From Phytophthora hibernalis (taxonomy: Eukaryota; Oomycota; Peronosporomycetes; Peronosporales; Peronosporaceae), in the NCBI GenBank assembly GCA_012656075.1, contig JAAKBF010000117.1, positions 124,001-188,000 on the forward strand: a DNA stretch of 64,000 bases, read 5' to 3'. Each line of letters starts with the position of its first letter. Positions within the stretch are counted from its first letter, which is position 1. This document shows positions 1 through 10,850 of the stretch, in pieces. Both the position numbers and the translations under genes were made by a program. The notes under the pieces were generated by a model. That model was not told the origin of the DNA and ran no database searches. It was given only the letters and a program-made list of their open reading frames with translations.

Positions 1-97
1 GCAGCGGCTCCGCCCTGCTTATATGCAGCCGTGGGACGAGGCCTGCGACACGGGGAACCACGGTCGGAGACAATGTTTACGCCTCGACCGATAGCCC

Positions 98-170
98 CGA
101 CTGACGGCCCCGATCTGGCAACACGACGGACCCGGATCTAGCAACTCGACTGACCCCGATGTGGCAACTC
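98..170. repeat. Short GC-rich tandem repeat
   Basis: Three imperfect copies of a 23-26 bp unit that begins CGACTGACCCCGAT and ends TGGCAACT, starting at about 98, 124 and 147. A related GGCCCGATAACGCCG motif occurs twice further on (about 510 and 548). This may be a fragment of a retrotransposon LTR, but no boundary is visible. The rest of 1-720 holds no gene that I can support. Confidence 0.5.
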
Positions 171-1202
171 GGTCACGTGATCAGGGTAAATCAGGACAAC
201 GATGATGGGTAAAGCACGACGGGAAGTGATAGAAAGAGCCAGAGAGCCAACGAGTGGTGAGGAAGGCACTGATAGGATAGGACAACATAAGGATCAGTCC
301 CGAATTCTCTTTGTGATACGCAAGTGGATTTCCTTCGTTCCAAGAGCCAGCAGCCTCGACCGAGAAGAGCCCCAGGATAACCGGCCCCGTCGTCCGCTGC
401 TGGATCGGTGTACTCAACCCCCAACATCCCGTGCCCAATAGGAGAGACATGTTCAACGATACCGTCCAGGCGTTGCTGATAACCCGGCGCCGAAGACGAA
501 GAACGCACTGGCCCGATAACGCCGTGCACAACCGAGGAACCGCCGGCCCGATAACGCCGCACGTCCAAGGTCAAAGAGGAGAGGACGTCGTCACACACGA
601 GTGAGACGTCAAAGTAAGAGCGACGCAGAGCGAGGAGAATCCGCGCTGCGCCTGAGGAGCACGCTTCAAGGTTCCTAACCACTGAGATCACACCACACCC
701 AGAGATACGCTACTCAAACAACCGGGAATTTGCCCGACGTTAGCGCGAAGGGTTTGTGCGAGGACGACTTGGCAGATTTCTGTAAGGCGCTACTCCACAA
801 ATCCTTGGGGCCTTCGACTCCTTCCTTTCCATCCGTGTATTGCGCTCGTCTACGGTCGTGTTCGTCCGCACACGGAAGACCTGTCAAATGCATGAAATCA
901 TTAGATAATGTCAGATAAAGCACAATAAGAACATATATATACACATACCTGGAATGATTGGGCTTGATATGCGGAGAGATAAGCATCCAAGTCTTTCCAA
1001 GACTGGAATTGCGTCTCACGTGGCGGGGGCGATCACATGCTGCTGATCAACTTCCTCGCTGGTGCTATTCGTCGTCTCCGTTGACTCGGCACGGCGGGGA
1101 CATGAGGACGGCTGCCACTCACTAGACGAGCTGCCCGACGCGTCGCTATCACTGTCGTCGAGCTCTGCTGACAGCAGAGTGCGCTTCTGCAGCTGCGCGG
1201 GC

Positions 1203-1252
1203 GCGGTGGCGGCGGTGGCGGCGGTGGAGGGGGCGGCGGTGGCGGGGGCATA
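1203..1252. repeat. GGC/GGT-rich simple repeat
   Basis: G-rich run of GGCGGT/GGCGGC triplets. On the minus strand one frame reads as a long polyproline run. It lies in the leader of the FAR1/MULE-type fragment and may have been a proline-rich low-complexity segment of that protein. Confidence 0.7.
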
Positions 1253-1332
1253 TTCCTCCGCCGGATTTTGTGGGAGGGGGATTTTGAGGCTGTGGATTGC
1301 TAGGACGGCGGTATACTGGTCTGCTATACATG

Positions 1333-1356
1333 ACCCGCCGTACGGATACGGCGGGT
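1333..1356. repeat. Perfect GC-rich hairpin, 10-bp stem
   Basis: ACCCGCCGTA, loop CGGA, TACGGCGGGT. It lies just upstream of the minus-strand relic. A similar ACCCGCCGT core recurs as an inverted pair near 11.96-12.06 kb, so this may be a mobile hairpin motif in this genome. Function unknown. Confidence 0.6.
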
Positions 1357-1736
1357 GCTGCAAATCGGGATAGGGTGCGGGATGGGCGGGGGAAGGTTAA
1401 TCTCAGTCGGGCAATTTACTCACTTCCATTATTGAATTGACTTGAGAAAAGGTAAGTCCCTGGCGCCAACGATTCCCTATTGGTCAATAATAGCTGTGTT
1501 GCTGTCGCCATTGATAGGGACGAGCACATGGCGAAAAGCGGAAGAACGACAAGCTCCGGCCGCTGGGGGCAAGACCGCAAATACAGAGGGCTGATAGCAG
1601 TACGCTATCGTGCGGACTGTTGGATTTCATGCAAGTAAGCGGAGCGTAAGGTTTATTGAGTACTTAATATGTACTGACGTATTGGCTTTGGCGCTGTGTA
1701 GACGTTTGAGTACCGGCACTATTAGGCGCAGTAGTC

Positions 1737-2050
1737 ACTGCTGGTCGTGTCAAGACTGCTCGTGCCTAGCGTCGCTGCTGCTGGTCGTGTCGAGCTGACG
1801 TTGCTGCTGCTGGTCGTGTCGAGCTGGCGTTGGCTCTGCTGGTCGTGTCGAGCTGGCGTTGGTTCTGCTGGTCGTGTTGAGATTGCCGGCGTGGGTTCTG
1901 CTGGTCGTGTCGATATTGCTAGCGTTGGTGCTGCTGGTCATGTCGCGATTGCTGGTGCCTAGCGTCGCTGCTTCTGGTCGAGTCGAGATTGCTGGTGTTG
2001 CTGCTGCTGGTCGTGTCGAGATTGCTGATGTTGGCGCTGCTGTCGCCGTC
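1737..2050. repeat. Minisatellite, 30-37 bp unit, about 9-10 copies
   Basis: Repeated core CTGCTGGTCGTGTCGAG followed by a variable ATTGCTGGTGTTG-like tail, about 30-37 bp per copy. Both strands stay open in places and would give repetitive peptides (minus strand: STRPAAATPAI-like repeats), which explains several spurious ORFs. No start context, intron or domain suggests a real protein. Confidence 0.85.
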
Positions 2051-2324
2051 AATGGTGGGTGTAGTCCTCCTATTGCAGTTGCAGGTGTCTGTACACCAAT
2101 AATGAGGCTACCACCAATACTGAGGCTTCAGATGAAGATCGTGCGGCTGTGTTGTCTGTGATGGTTCGGCGCTTTCGCTGCTTTAACGGCAACGAGCGCG
2201 TGCTTGTGTCGTGGGCTTGGCAAACTAGCCTCAGCGCAGTAGTGAGTTTGAGCTGTGCTGCGTATGCAGCGTTTGAACAGATACAGACCTGCACATAAGG
2301 TTCCATTGGCTAGTTAGGAAGAGA

Positions 2325-2870
2325 TGGGAAAATCCCGCATCGTTCCAATAGAGAGTAGAGCGGCACAGCTCTTTGTAGAGCTAAAACGTCAGGGATGCTT
2401 GCCGGAGTTCTTCGGCGAGCTAGACTGGTTACGATTGGCCTCGAGTCACTTACAACCCGAAAAATACTGTTTCATATCATCACCGTATTCCACAGGCAAA
2501 GCAACTTGATTCAATCGATACAGATCCTTTATTGCGCTGCGATAACCGCTCAAAGTTGCTGCCTTCGTTGTCTTTCGCTTGTTCGCCAAAAATTCCAAGA
2601 ACATTGCCGGTGTGAACTCAGCTAGATTGATTCCATCGTCTTCGTGAAAGAACCTTGTTGTGTCTGGGTCACTCAGGGTCTGCGCATACACCTCCCTAAT
2701 CCACTTCTTGATGCCTCTTATGCTGCTTGTGTACTTCTTTCTCGTCTCGTTGGAGATACAAGCGTCGTGTATTGCCCTCACCTCTGCTGCAGCGTCCTGC
2801 GATCTTCCATCAGCCCATCTTAGATTCTCCTGAATTTGTTGGACCGAATGCTTGGTTTTGTATACAAGTG
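2325..2870 (-). pseudogene. Crypton-type tyrosine recombinase, N-terminal part, degraded
   Basis: The minus-strand frame contains KKYTSSIRGIKKWI, FTPAMFLEFLANKRK and ATLSGYRSAIKDLYR, the SAM-like core-binding (N-terminal) domain pattern of Crypton tyrosine recombinases common in oomycetes. The same frame is open upstream to about 2870 and resumes downstream of an in-frame TGA (2446-2448) with SRNQ-like and SSSPKNSGK motifs, then meets a second TGA near 2390. The first TGA could come from CGA by CpG deamination. The catalytic domain (R-H-R-Y) is absent. It is a dead element fragment. The stretch at 2840-2960 carries two similar TTGTTGGACCGA motifs that may belong to its flank. Confidence 0.7.
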
Positions 2871-3023
2871 TTGGATGGGCTGTCCAACTTTTTCGAGGAG
2901 TTCAGATTACTATCCATACAAATTTCAAGTCAGGCCACAATAGTCACGATTTTGTTGGACCGAGGTCCAACAAGGAAAACGCCTTATTTGCATATATAGT
3001 TAGGCAGTCTCCATTGACACTTC

Positions 3024-3146
3024 AGGCGCCGGTGAATTGACCGCGCTGGCGCCACTGCTCAAGGATGGTGCCGGCGATTTGACCGCGCCGGCGCCACAAC
3101 TCAAGACGGTGCCGGCGATTTAACAGCGCCGGCGCCACAGCTTACG
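3024..3146. repeat. Tandem repeat, three copies of 41 bp
   Basis: Copies start at about 3024, 3065 and 3106. The shared core is GGTGCCGGCGATTTGACC followed by GCGCCGGCGCCAC. The copies differ by a few substitutions, mostly at CpG. From 3150 to 3880 I see no gene, only AT-richer sequence with TACATGTA-type palindromes. Confidence 0.8.
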
Positions 3147-3888
3147 ATGATTAACCACTCCGGGGCCATTACGAGCGTGCGTTTTAATTTTGTTGTTGTT
3201 GTAGATATCCAGCATCAATTCGTCGGGCTCATTACTGGTATTGTATAGTGTGCCGTGATCTGGTCTGAGTACGCGCGATCCTAAGTAGTAAGTTAACTTT
3301 CTTCGTGCCCGGTTGCGTGTTACATGTACATGCATTAAAAAAGCGAAAGGGCTATCCGCGTACTGTCTAGAAAGAACTCTAAACGATACATGTACCAGTA
3401 TTGCCACAACGACCAAATCCAAGATAAACGTACAAGTAAATGAGCTTCTGTACTATCCGAGTTTAAGAACGATTCATTCGAGAGTCTTTGTCGTGCTAAC
3501 GAAATATGTTAACTGATGTTGACCACTGTAACCACCTATAATTCCGAGGCATTAGCTATCGTGCCCTTGGGGAACTCAAAATCGAGCGGAACACGGTGAA
3601 GAGATCCATTGTACGTGAAGACAGGATTCTCGGGTGGATCAGTCGAGGTACTGTCTCCATTGTAGTCTGCAAACCTGACCGTGCCGACTGTAGAAAATTG
3701 GTACCATTTATTTGCGTGGCTTTATAAGTACAGTGTACACTGCTTTAAGTTCGATCCAACAACCGTCCAACGAATTCGTACTACATATGAATAGTTTTGG
3801 CCAATCGGAGCAGCGACTTATCGTCGGTTACGAATTCTCGCGGCAACGCGGTTCTCGGCTGCCCATAGTGAATCAAGGTAAGTGAGTA

Positions 3889-4042
3889 CAGTGATCTGCT
3901 TCCTCAGCGAACACCCAAAAATAAATAACCTTTTAAATTGTATGTGGAGACAGAAAAGTGGACGATACAGAGAAGGCTTTCACATAAAATATACTTGCAT
4001 TCTTTGTATATATCAGGTGTTCGCTGAGGAAGCAGATTACTG
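3889..4042. mobile_element. 154-bp Tc1/mariner-type MITE
   Basis: The 27-bp terminal inverted repeats match except for one base: 3889-3915 starts CAGTGATCTGCTTCC, and 4016-4042 is its reverse complement. Each end is flanked by TA (3887-3888 and 4043-4044). TA target duplication plus a CAGTG terminus is the Tc1/mariner signature. The interior (100 bp, AT-rich) codes for nothing. It lies about 180 bp upstream of the SEL1L-like start codon and may affect that promoter. Confidence 0.75.
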
Positions 4043-4220
4043 TATCCACCAAGGGGCGAGGAACTCGCCGATTCCTGAAAACATAAACCAATCCGCCGAC
4101 GTTTGGGCAGGAAATCCCATATATAACTTACGTAAAACGAGAGAATGTACAATGGATTCAGAAACTCAATCACACGAATTGTGTTAAATACGACCCTCCG
4201 AAGCGTCCACGGCCTGTACC

Positions 4221-6519
4221 ATGCGCTACGGGTACTATATAGCTCTGCTGTCTGCAGTCGCAATAGTGGCCTCCGCCGTCCGCTCCGACGCCCTACAAAC
4301 CAAGAATCACCAGGACGAAGCTCTTGGCGCCGACGACGCTACAACTTCAGCTCCAGCTGCAGCTCTAGATGCTGTTAAGTCCCAAAAAGTCGCGTCGTGG
4401 GAAGTCGAGGCAGATGGCGCAGTCTCCACCAAGTTGCAGGCTCCAACTCCCTCTACAAGCGTCAATACACACATTCAACGAGACGACGATGGCACGTGGA
4501 GAGTCGTCGTGAACAGCGAGACCGGCGGTGCCCACATCGACAGACGCGCGCCCCTCAGAAAAGCAGCAGGACAGGGCAGCCGAGGCTCAGGGCGTCCCCA
4601 GTGCAGAGAAAGAGATGCACAGTCTACAGTCTCCGCTGGTTGTGGAGGCGTCCGAGAGTTTTCTCAAGCTGGAAGATCGCATTGCAGATGAAGGATACAC
4701 AACCGAGTTAGTAGACGAGCTGATGAGGATTGCAGACACTCATGAGAGTGATAAAGAGATGGCAGATGACTGGGCGTTCGCAGTGACCAAGCTCGTACAT
4801 GCAGCTCTTCGAGCCTAACACGGAGTCGTCAGACGATCAACCATTTATTGATGCAATTCATAACCTCAACATTGCAGCAGAGGCAGGTGTGCAGTCAGCA
4901 CTGGGCGTGCTGGCAATGCTGGATCTGGTGGGGATGCCGACACCGGAAGAATTGGAGTCCCTGAGCATAACGCCTCTATCGCTGCTGGAGAAACGAGCCC
5001 GTGCAGACCGAACGCTCTTGAGCTTGTCGGATGCCCACGACTTCATGGCAACTTTAGCGGTGGGGTACGGAACTTTGTCCGAGAGGATTCCAGTGCCTTT
5101 AAAGTACGGAATCATGAGTACTGCAACAGGTTCTGACGCAGTTTGCGAAGCGGCATTGCCGCTATTCCACACGTGTGCGGAGGAAAACGTGCATGCTATC
5201 GTTGATGAGGGTGGTGAGCGTCCTGTGGAAGTGGCTCGTCTTTCTGATGAGCTGTTGGACCCCAGCAGGGTGATTTCTTTGACGATTACGGTTTTGGTGG
5301 AGCTGATCCACCTCGCGACGAGAACGAAGCGCTGCACGAGTTGGAATACTACCGCGCCATCGCAAATAACCCTATGGACGAGCAGTACCCGCAGGCTATG
5401 CAGCGTCTCGGTGAAATCCACTTCTTCGGAAACCCGGCAGTGCGTGTGGCAGCTGACCATGGGCTTGCTGCTCAGTACTTCCGCCAAGCAGCAGATGCTG
5501 GCGACCCATTGGCGCAGGCCAACTATGGCATGCTCTTGGCGAACGGCATGGGTGTCCAGCAAGACGTCCCACAAGCGCTTGTGTATTTCAACCGCGCCGT
5601 TCGTCACAACGAGGCCTTTGCATTTCATGGTCTTGGTGTGCTGTACTTTACGGGCTCTGGCGTTCGTCAAAACGTGACGCTTGCTCTCGAGCACTTTGAG
5701 AAAGCCATCGCGCGAGGCTATGCAGAGTCGCACTCTTTCCTAGCTTCGGCGTATTTACATGGAGACGGCGGTGTTCCGGTTGACTATGAAATGGCCTTTT
5801 CTCACTTTCAGGCGGCTGTGGATGGCACGAATGGCCAGTCGAGTCAAGCGCTCTTCAACCTGGGCGTTATGCATTTCCAAGGTGTCGGCACCCTCCGTCT
5901 TGCTCCACCGCTTTGCCATTGTTCCGCACGGTCGCCTTGCACCCTGATCTCCTGTCAGCACTTCCATTCTCGCTGATCAAAGCGTACGAGTGCTTCAAGA
6001 AGGGCGACTTCCTGCGAGCGTATCTACACTACCGGCTGGTAGCGGAGCTGGGCGACGAAGATGCACAATGCAATGCAGCTTTCTTGCTGGAGCACCACGG
6101 TGACAACATTCTCAAGTGGCGCTGGCTGGGAACTGCGGATTCGAGTAATCCTTCGCTGCATGAAGCTTTCGCTTTGTATTCGCGGGCAGCGGCTCTGAAT
6201 GACTCGGAAGCAGTTAGAAAACTGGTGCATGTTTCCATGAACCATGGATTGGTGTCTGCCAGATCAACCATACGCGTGCACTAGAGCGTTACCAACTTGC
6301 ATCGGAGCTAGGCGACGCTCAGGCCGGTTACTACTGTGGTTTGATGCTGCTTATCGGTGACGGTGTTCCGCAGGACCTTGCTGCTGCTCGTGGCTACTAC
6401 GCGGATTGCAGTGAAGCAATTTTCCCTGCGAACGTCCCGTGTGCGCTCGCGCTTATGGGGTTGACATCTTTCAGGCCGTAAAAGCGGCCGTGCAGCAGAT
6501 TTGGGCGTCATCAGACTAG
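4221..6519 (+). CDS. SEL1L: SEL1L/HRD3-like ER-associated degradation protein (several frame breaks)
   Basis: The ATG at 4221 opens a signal-peptide-like N-terminus (MRYGYYIALLSAVAIVASA). After a variable acidic region come multiple Sel1-like repeats of the A..Y...A..G...A...L G.. Y..G.GV..D...A pattern (for example at 5470-5800 and 6290-6420), ending near AIFPANVPCALALMG, which corresponds to the end of the repeat domain in SEL1L/HRD3. In the family this luminal protein binds the HRD1 ubiquitin ligase and delivers misfolded glycoproteins. Similarity moves between frames near 4560, 4810, 5280, 5895, 6270 and 6455 with no loss of sequence, and the last shift sits in GGGG. I infer sequencing indels. 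No clear C-terminal membrane helix is visible, unlike SEL1L. The gene converges on the ATPase gene with 151 bp between. Confidence 0.82.
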
Positions 6520-6670
6520 GGTTTGAAAGAACAACGATAAGTTATTGACGTGAGAGACCAAACGCGTTATGTGAGCATATCTGTCTATTCAGCTCGCTCT
6601 CTCACACGTTCGTGTGCGCGGCAGGTATGAAGCGTCAACACAATACACGGGGCTTCGGTGTTTCTCTGAT

Positions 6671-9620
6671 CTACACGGTATCGTTGTCCCACGAGTGTTT
6701 CCTCTTCTTTTGTTTGAAGCCAGCGGCAATGGACGCAGAGCGCATTGCGCCACGCAACTTGCGCACCTGCCACCACTTTCGGATTTCATCGAAGATAAGC
6801 ACGCTCGAAGCAATACAGCAGACGTACACCAAGTCACCAAGCGTCAGTGCCTCGGTTTGGAAAGTGGCCTGCAGTGGCGGGAAGTAAATCACGAGCAGCT
6901 GACCCAGCAACGAGGTGCCTACGGCGTACACGAAAACTGTGTTAGACAGGATGCCGATCTCGAAAATGGACTTGTCGTCTGACCGACACGAGAGCGCATT
7001 GAACATGTCGAACATGACGAAGGTCGTAAAGCTCAAGGTGCGATCGCGCTTGCTAATGATACCATCATCACTCAGCTCTACCCAGAACACGTACAGGGTG
7101 CCAGAGACGATAAAACAAGCCGACGTAAGTACGCGTCGAATCATAGTGCGCGTGATGATGCTGGAATCCTTGGATCGCGGGCCTTCCTTCATCACGTCGT
7201 GGTCTACAGGTTCTACACCCAAACTCTGGGCTGGAGGTCCATCCATGATGATGTTGATCCACAGAATTTGCATCGCATTTAGCGGAGACGGCAGGTTGAA
7301 CAGCGTGGAGAATGCGATGAGGCACAGTGCGGAGATGCTTGTGCTAAGCTGGAAACGCAAAAAGTGCTTAATGTTGTGGTAGATCGACTTGCCCTCTTCC
7401 ATGGCGCACAGGATCGTGCTGAAGTTGTCATCCAGCAAAATCATATCAGCCGCTTCCTTCGATACATCCGTGCCGTTTGTTCCCATTGCAATGCCAATGT
7501 CTGCCGCCTTCAGAGCGGGCGCATCGTTCACCCCGTCACCAGTCATAGCTACCATCAGTCCTGCCTCTTGAAAGGCCCGGACGATCTTCAGTTTGTGGTG
7601 TGGGGACGTACGGTAAAACACGCACGTCTTCAGAATGCGTTGCTCCAACTCCATCATCTCTATGATCTCAAGCTCCTGACCAGAAATAACTAGTTCGTTC
7701 ACAGCCTTGGTTCTCTCATCGTCGCGTTCAACACTGCCGAAATTGTCGTTTGAAATGATGCCCACCTTGGTTGCAATTGCAATGGCTGTTTCTTTGGAAT
7801 CTCCCGTGAGCATAACAGTCTTGACTCCACTAAGAGAAAGCTCCAACACAGACTTCTCAACTTCAGCACGAGGCGGGTCTGAGATTCCCACAAGCCCAGC
7901 GAAGACCATACCACGATCCGAGTGCTCACCGAACGATAATGCCAGCACACGAAGTCCACGTGCCGCCATTTGCTGGGACGCCACAAAATGCGTTCGCGGT
8001 CACCCGGGGCCATTTCCTTTTCGCGGCCGCAATTATCCTCAATTTTATCGCAGCGAGACAAGATAGCTTCCGTCATACCCTTCAGGTACCAGCGAGAGGG
8101 GCCACCCATCGGCGACTCACAGCACACTGCCATCCATTTCTTTTCCGAGCTAAAGGGAACTTCGCTAACACGGCGGAATTGCTGAATGGCCCTTGGGGTA
8201 ATCCCCACCTTCTGTGCACACAGCAAAACAGCACCCTCCGTAGCCTGGCCCAAAACTTCTCGGTCCACGATAGTCGCGTTGTTACACAGCGCACCGGATA
8301 GGAGGCAGTGATAAACATGGGGGTGGGATTCCTCGGTAACAGGTTCACAACGTATAGTCACAGCTGAGCGCGCTCGTCTTGGCCATATCTGAGGCAGATG
8401 CCTGTGATGGAGACAGCTCTCGTTCGCCAATACCGTTCACCTCAGCGGTCACCGTTTCAAACGGAACGAAAATCTCTATCACCTCCATCTTGTTGGTCGT
8501 GATCGTGCCAGTCTTGTCCACGCAGACCACGTTAATGCATCCCAACGCCTCGACGGCAGGCAGCTTTTTCACGATTGCGTGGCGTTTGGCCATCTTCATG
8601 ACACCGAATGCGAGCGTAACAGTCACACAGATTGGCAGACCTTCAGGGATGGCCGCCACAGCCAACGAGACGCCGATTTGCAGCATGGTGAGCATGCCCT
8701 TGTGCTGGATCACTCCGATGACCACGATCACTGCAATCACACTAAGAGAGAATATGCTGAGGTGCTTGCCCAGCATGTCCATACTGTTCTGCAGCGGAGT
8801 CTTGCGCTCCTCCACCTTGTGCACGACATCAAAGACCTGCCCGAACTCGGTGCGGGAGCCCGTACCGACCACTACTGCCCTCCCACGGCCCGCGCGCACC
8901 AGCGTGCCCATGTAAATCACGTTCTTCCGCTCTGCAACCGGGTGCAAGTGACTGTCTGCAATGGCTCCAGTGATCTTGACCACGGGTGCGTTTTCGCCCG
9001 TTAGATTTGACTCGTCCACCTCGAGGTCAATCGCTTCAACGAGCCTCGCGTCTGCCGGGACGCGGTCTCCCACGTCCACGACGACAATGTCTCCCGGGAC
9101 GAGCTCTTTGGCCAACATGTCGACGACCGATCCGTCTCGCAGGGCCTTGCAGCGGGGCGGCACGAGCTCCTTGAGCGCCTTCAGCGTCTTCTCCGATCGA
9201 TATTCCTGCACGAACGCCACAGTGACCACGATGATGATGGCCACGGCGATGGACATGGCGTCATCTGTGTGTCCCATGGCCACGCTCACGACCCCGAGGC
9301 CATGAGCAGCATGATGAGCGGATCCTGAACTGGGCCGCGAACTTGATGACGATGGACTCGTCCTCTTCGCCCGCCAACTCGTTGAGTCCGCACTCTTGTT
9401 GCCGCTCGCGCACCGCCAGCTCCGACAGTCCGTAGTTGGCGTCCACGCGCAGCTCGCGTGTCACTTCCTCGTGTGTGCGGGACGACGCCTGGCTCAGCAC
9501 GCCGCCCTCCAAGCTCAGCAGAGACAGCGACAGCGCTTGGCCGTGGCTCAGCGACAGTGACGGGGACGCGTCAGAGGCCTCGTCCACTGCGATCTCCACG
9601 ATGCTGGAATTTGTCGCCAT
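6671..9620 (-). CDS. PMR1: P-type Ca2+/Mn2+ ATPase of the SPCA/PMR1 (Golgi) type
   Basis: Start ATG at 9620. Features in order: the actuator motif DESNLTGE, the M4 motif AAIPEGLP, the phosphorylation site CVDKTGTIT, nucleotide-binding KGMTE, MLTGDSKETA, the hinge MTGDGVNDAPALK, and the M6 motif NIIMDGPPAQSLGVEPVD, which is typical of secretory-pathway Ca2+-ATPases rather than SERCA. There are about 980 codons, and the C-terminus is basic (FKQKKRKHSW). The pump would load the Golgi with Ca2+ and Mn2+ at the cost of ATP. Frame changes occur near 9330 (AAG read as AG), 9295 (GGGG), 8350 and 7975. Similarity is continuous across each, so the gene is probably intact in the organism. It is convergent with the SEL1L-like gene. 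Confidence 0.93.
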
Positions 9621-10043
9621 GGCGAAAAGACGGGGAATCTTGGGGGTTGAAAGCCGATTTGCTCGAGCTGTAGAGTGCGTGTGGGCACCGGAGAAGGGTT
9701 GGTGAGTGCAGAGAGAAGAGAGCGACGCGGTGGGTATCGAAACACCCGGAGGATTGCAGGCGAGGGGCGAGGGGCGGGCAACACGACGACGACCTGCTCT
9801 ACGATCGATTTTCCCTAAAATGGCATGTCGGTTGCATTGAGCGGTGATGACAGACGGTGTGAATAGCTAAGAAACAGGTTTTTAGTGCAACAGACACGGT
9901 ATTTGGACACTGCTTTGACGTACCACATTGCGATTCGTTGAAAAGGGAGCCAATGTATGGGAGAAGCTAAGGAGCACCGGCCGGTGCAGAAAACACACAC
10001 GCAAATAACAGACGGCTTGCGGCGTGTCAACTACTAGTACTTC

Positions 10044-10078
10044 AACACCAGGATCGCCGACTCGGCGATCCTGGTGTT
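10044..10078. repeat. Perfect 35-bp palindrome (17-1-17)
   Basis: AACACCAGGATCGCCGA, one C, then the exact reverse complement. Read on the minus strand, the hairpin is followed six bases later by CTAGT (about 10034-10038), which resembles a Helitron 3' end (hairpin, then CTRR, then T). A second 17-1-17 palindrome with unrelated arms lies at 17388-17422. No Helitron helicase is present in the window, so the Helitron reading is weak. Confidence 0.6.
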
Positions 10079-10079
10079 C

Positions 10080-10640
10080 GGCGGCCGACAGCTTTTCATA
10101 AGAAGCGGACTACATGGACTCCAAGGCATGTACAAGCACCAAGATTAATGAGCACCATGAATATTGCGCAGCGTCGTACCGCATACCGGTAAACTAAATA
10201 AATGAGGCCATGATGAACCAGAACACCACATCGATCATATCGCTCGCTGCAAATAGACCTCGTTTGTTTACACGATCTCTCCTTAATATAAATCAAATAC
10301 ATCTTTCCAACAAGGCTGTAACAACAACAGGGCTGTACTAAATCAAATGAGTAGCGCCATGGGGAAGTACTTGACGAAGGAGTGGTGGCCACACAAGTCT
10401 AAGATCGTGAAGTACTGGACTGACCAATACAGCCACTTCGGCTGCCATGACACCTCCACCGTCCATGCATCCACGAACTGATACCCCTCGTCGAATCGGA
10501 CGGTCACGTCAAGTTTGCCCCGCCATTTCGATAAGCACTTATGGCTTCCCCCTCCCCAGACTTCCAACACTGAAGGGTCTTCACAGACCGAGATCCCGAC
10601 ACGGCTTCTTGCGCCGAGGACACTAACTGGAGGCGGAAGG
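10080..10640. other. Intergenic stretch without a recognised gene
   Basis: The upstream side of the ATPase gene (9621-10040) and this stretch contain only short unsupported ORFs. A minus-strand frame of about 75 codons (10343-10570) shows no known motif. I cannot name a function. Confidence 0.4.
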
Positions 10641-10652
10641 AGGCGGCCAAAG

Positions 10653-10850
10653 CAGGGCTGGGGAAATATAGATTGTATATTGATTGTAGACCTTCATGCT
10701 GGAACAATCAATAATTGCAATCTGAACAATCTTAGTGCTAGTGATTGCAATCTATTGTATTATACTACACTTTAGTATGGCGTAGTTATAATATATACAT
10801 CGAAGTTTAATAATATTATATTGCATGCTATTTACACTATATAGGCGCTG
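10653..10850. mobile_element. hAT-like terminus with AT-rich interior (candidate)
   Basis: Starts CAGGGCTGGGGAAATATAG, which resembles hAT terminal inverted repeats (CAGGG.TG.GGAAA). It is followed by AT-rich sequence with repeated GATTGTA/GATTGCAATC motifs. A related start, CAGGGCTGTGGAAAATGATTG, is at 27383. The matching opposite terminus and an 8-bp target duplication were not found. Confidence 0.35.

Larger units (their letters stand above)
740..1363 (-). pseudogene. N-terminal fragment of a FAR1/MULE-type oomycete protein with an intact intron
   Basis: Read on the minus strand, an acidic Ser/Asp-rich leader (about 1180-1020) passes into a segment with the motif WKDLDAYLSAYQAQSFQ, then a 68-nt intron (948 to 881, GTATGT donor, CTAAT branch-like site, TTGACAG acceptor), then VFRVRTNTTVDERNTR. 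This pattern resembles the N-terminal region of FAR1-like, MULE-associated proteins that are abundant in oomycetes. The frame between leader and core needs a one-base change near a CCCCC run (about 1030). After the intron the frame ends at a TAA (740-742), so the zinc-finger and transposase parts are missing. It is probably a truncated transposon gene; a small host gene cannot be excluded. Confidence 0.45.

Noticed and set aside
4858..5733. 291-codon minus-strand ORF inside the SEL1L-like gene
   Set aside because: The plus strand carries clear Sel1 repeats over the whole interval; the reverse frame has no recognisable motif.
4221..6519. Introns as the cause of the frame changes in the SEL1L-like gene
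   Set aside because: Family similarity continues across each change with no intervening sequence, whereas true introns here are about 67-126 nt.
10044..10078. Rho-independent terminator
   Set aside because: The hairpin is strong but has no T-run and lies in eukaryotic intergenic DNA.
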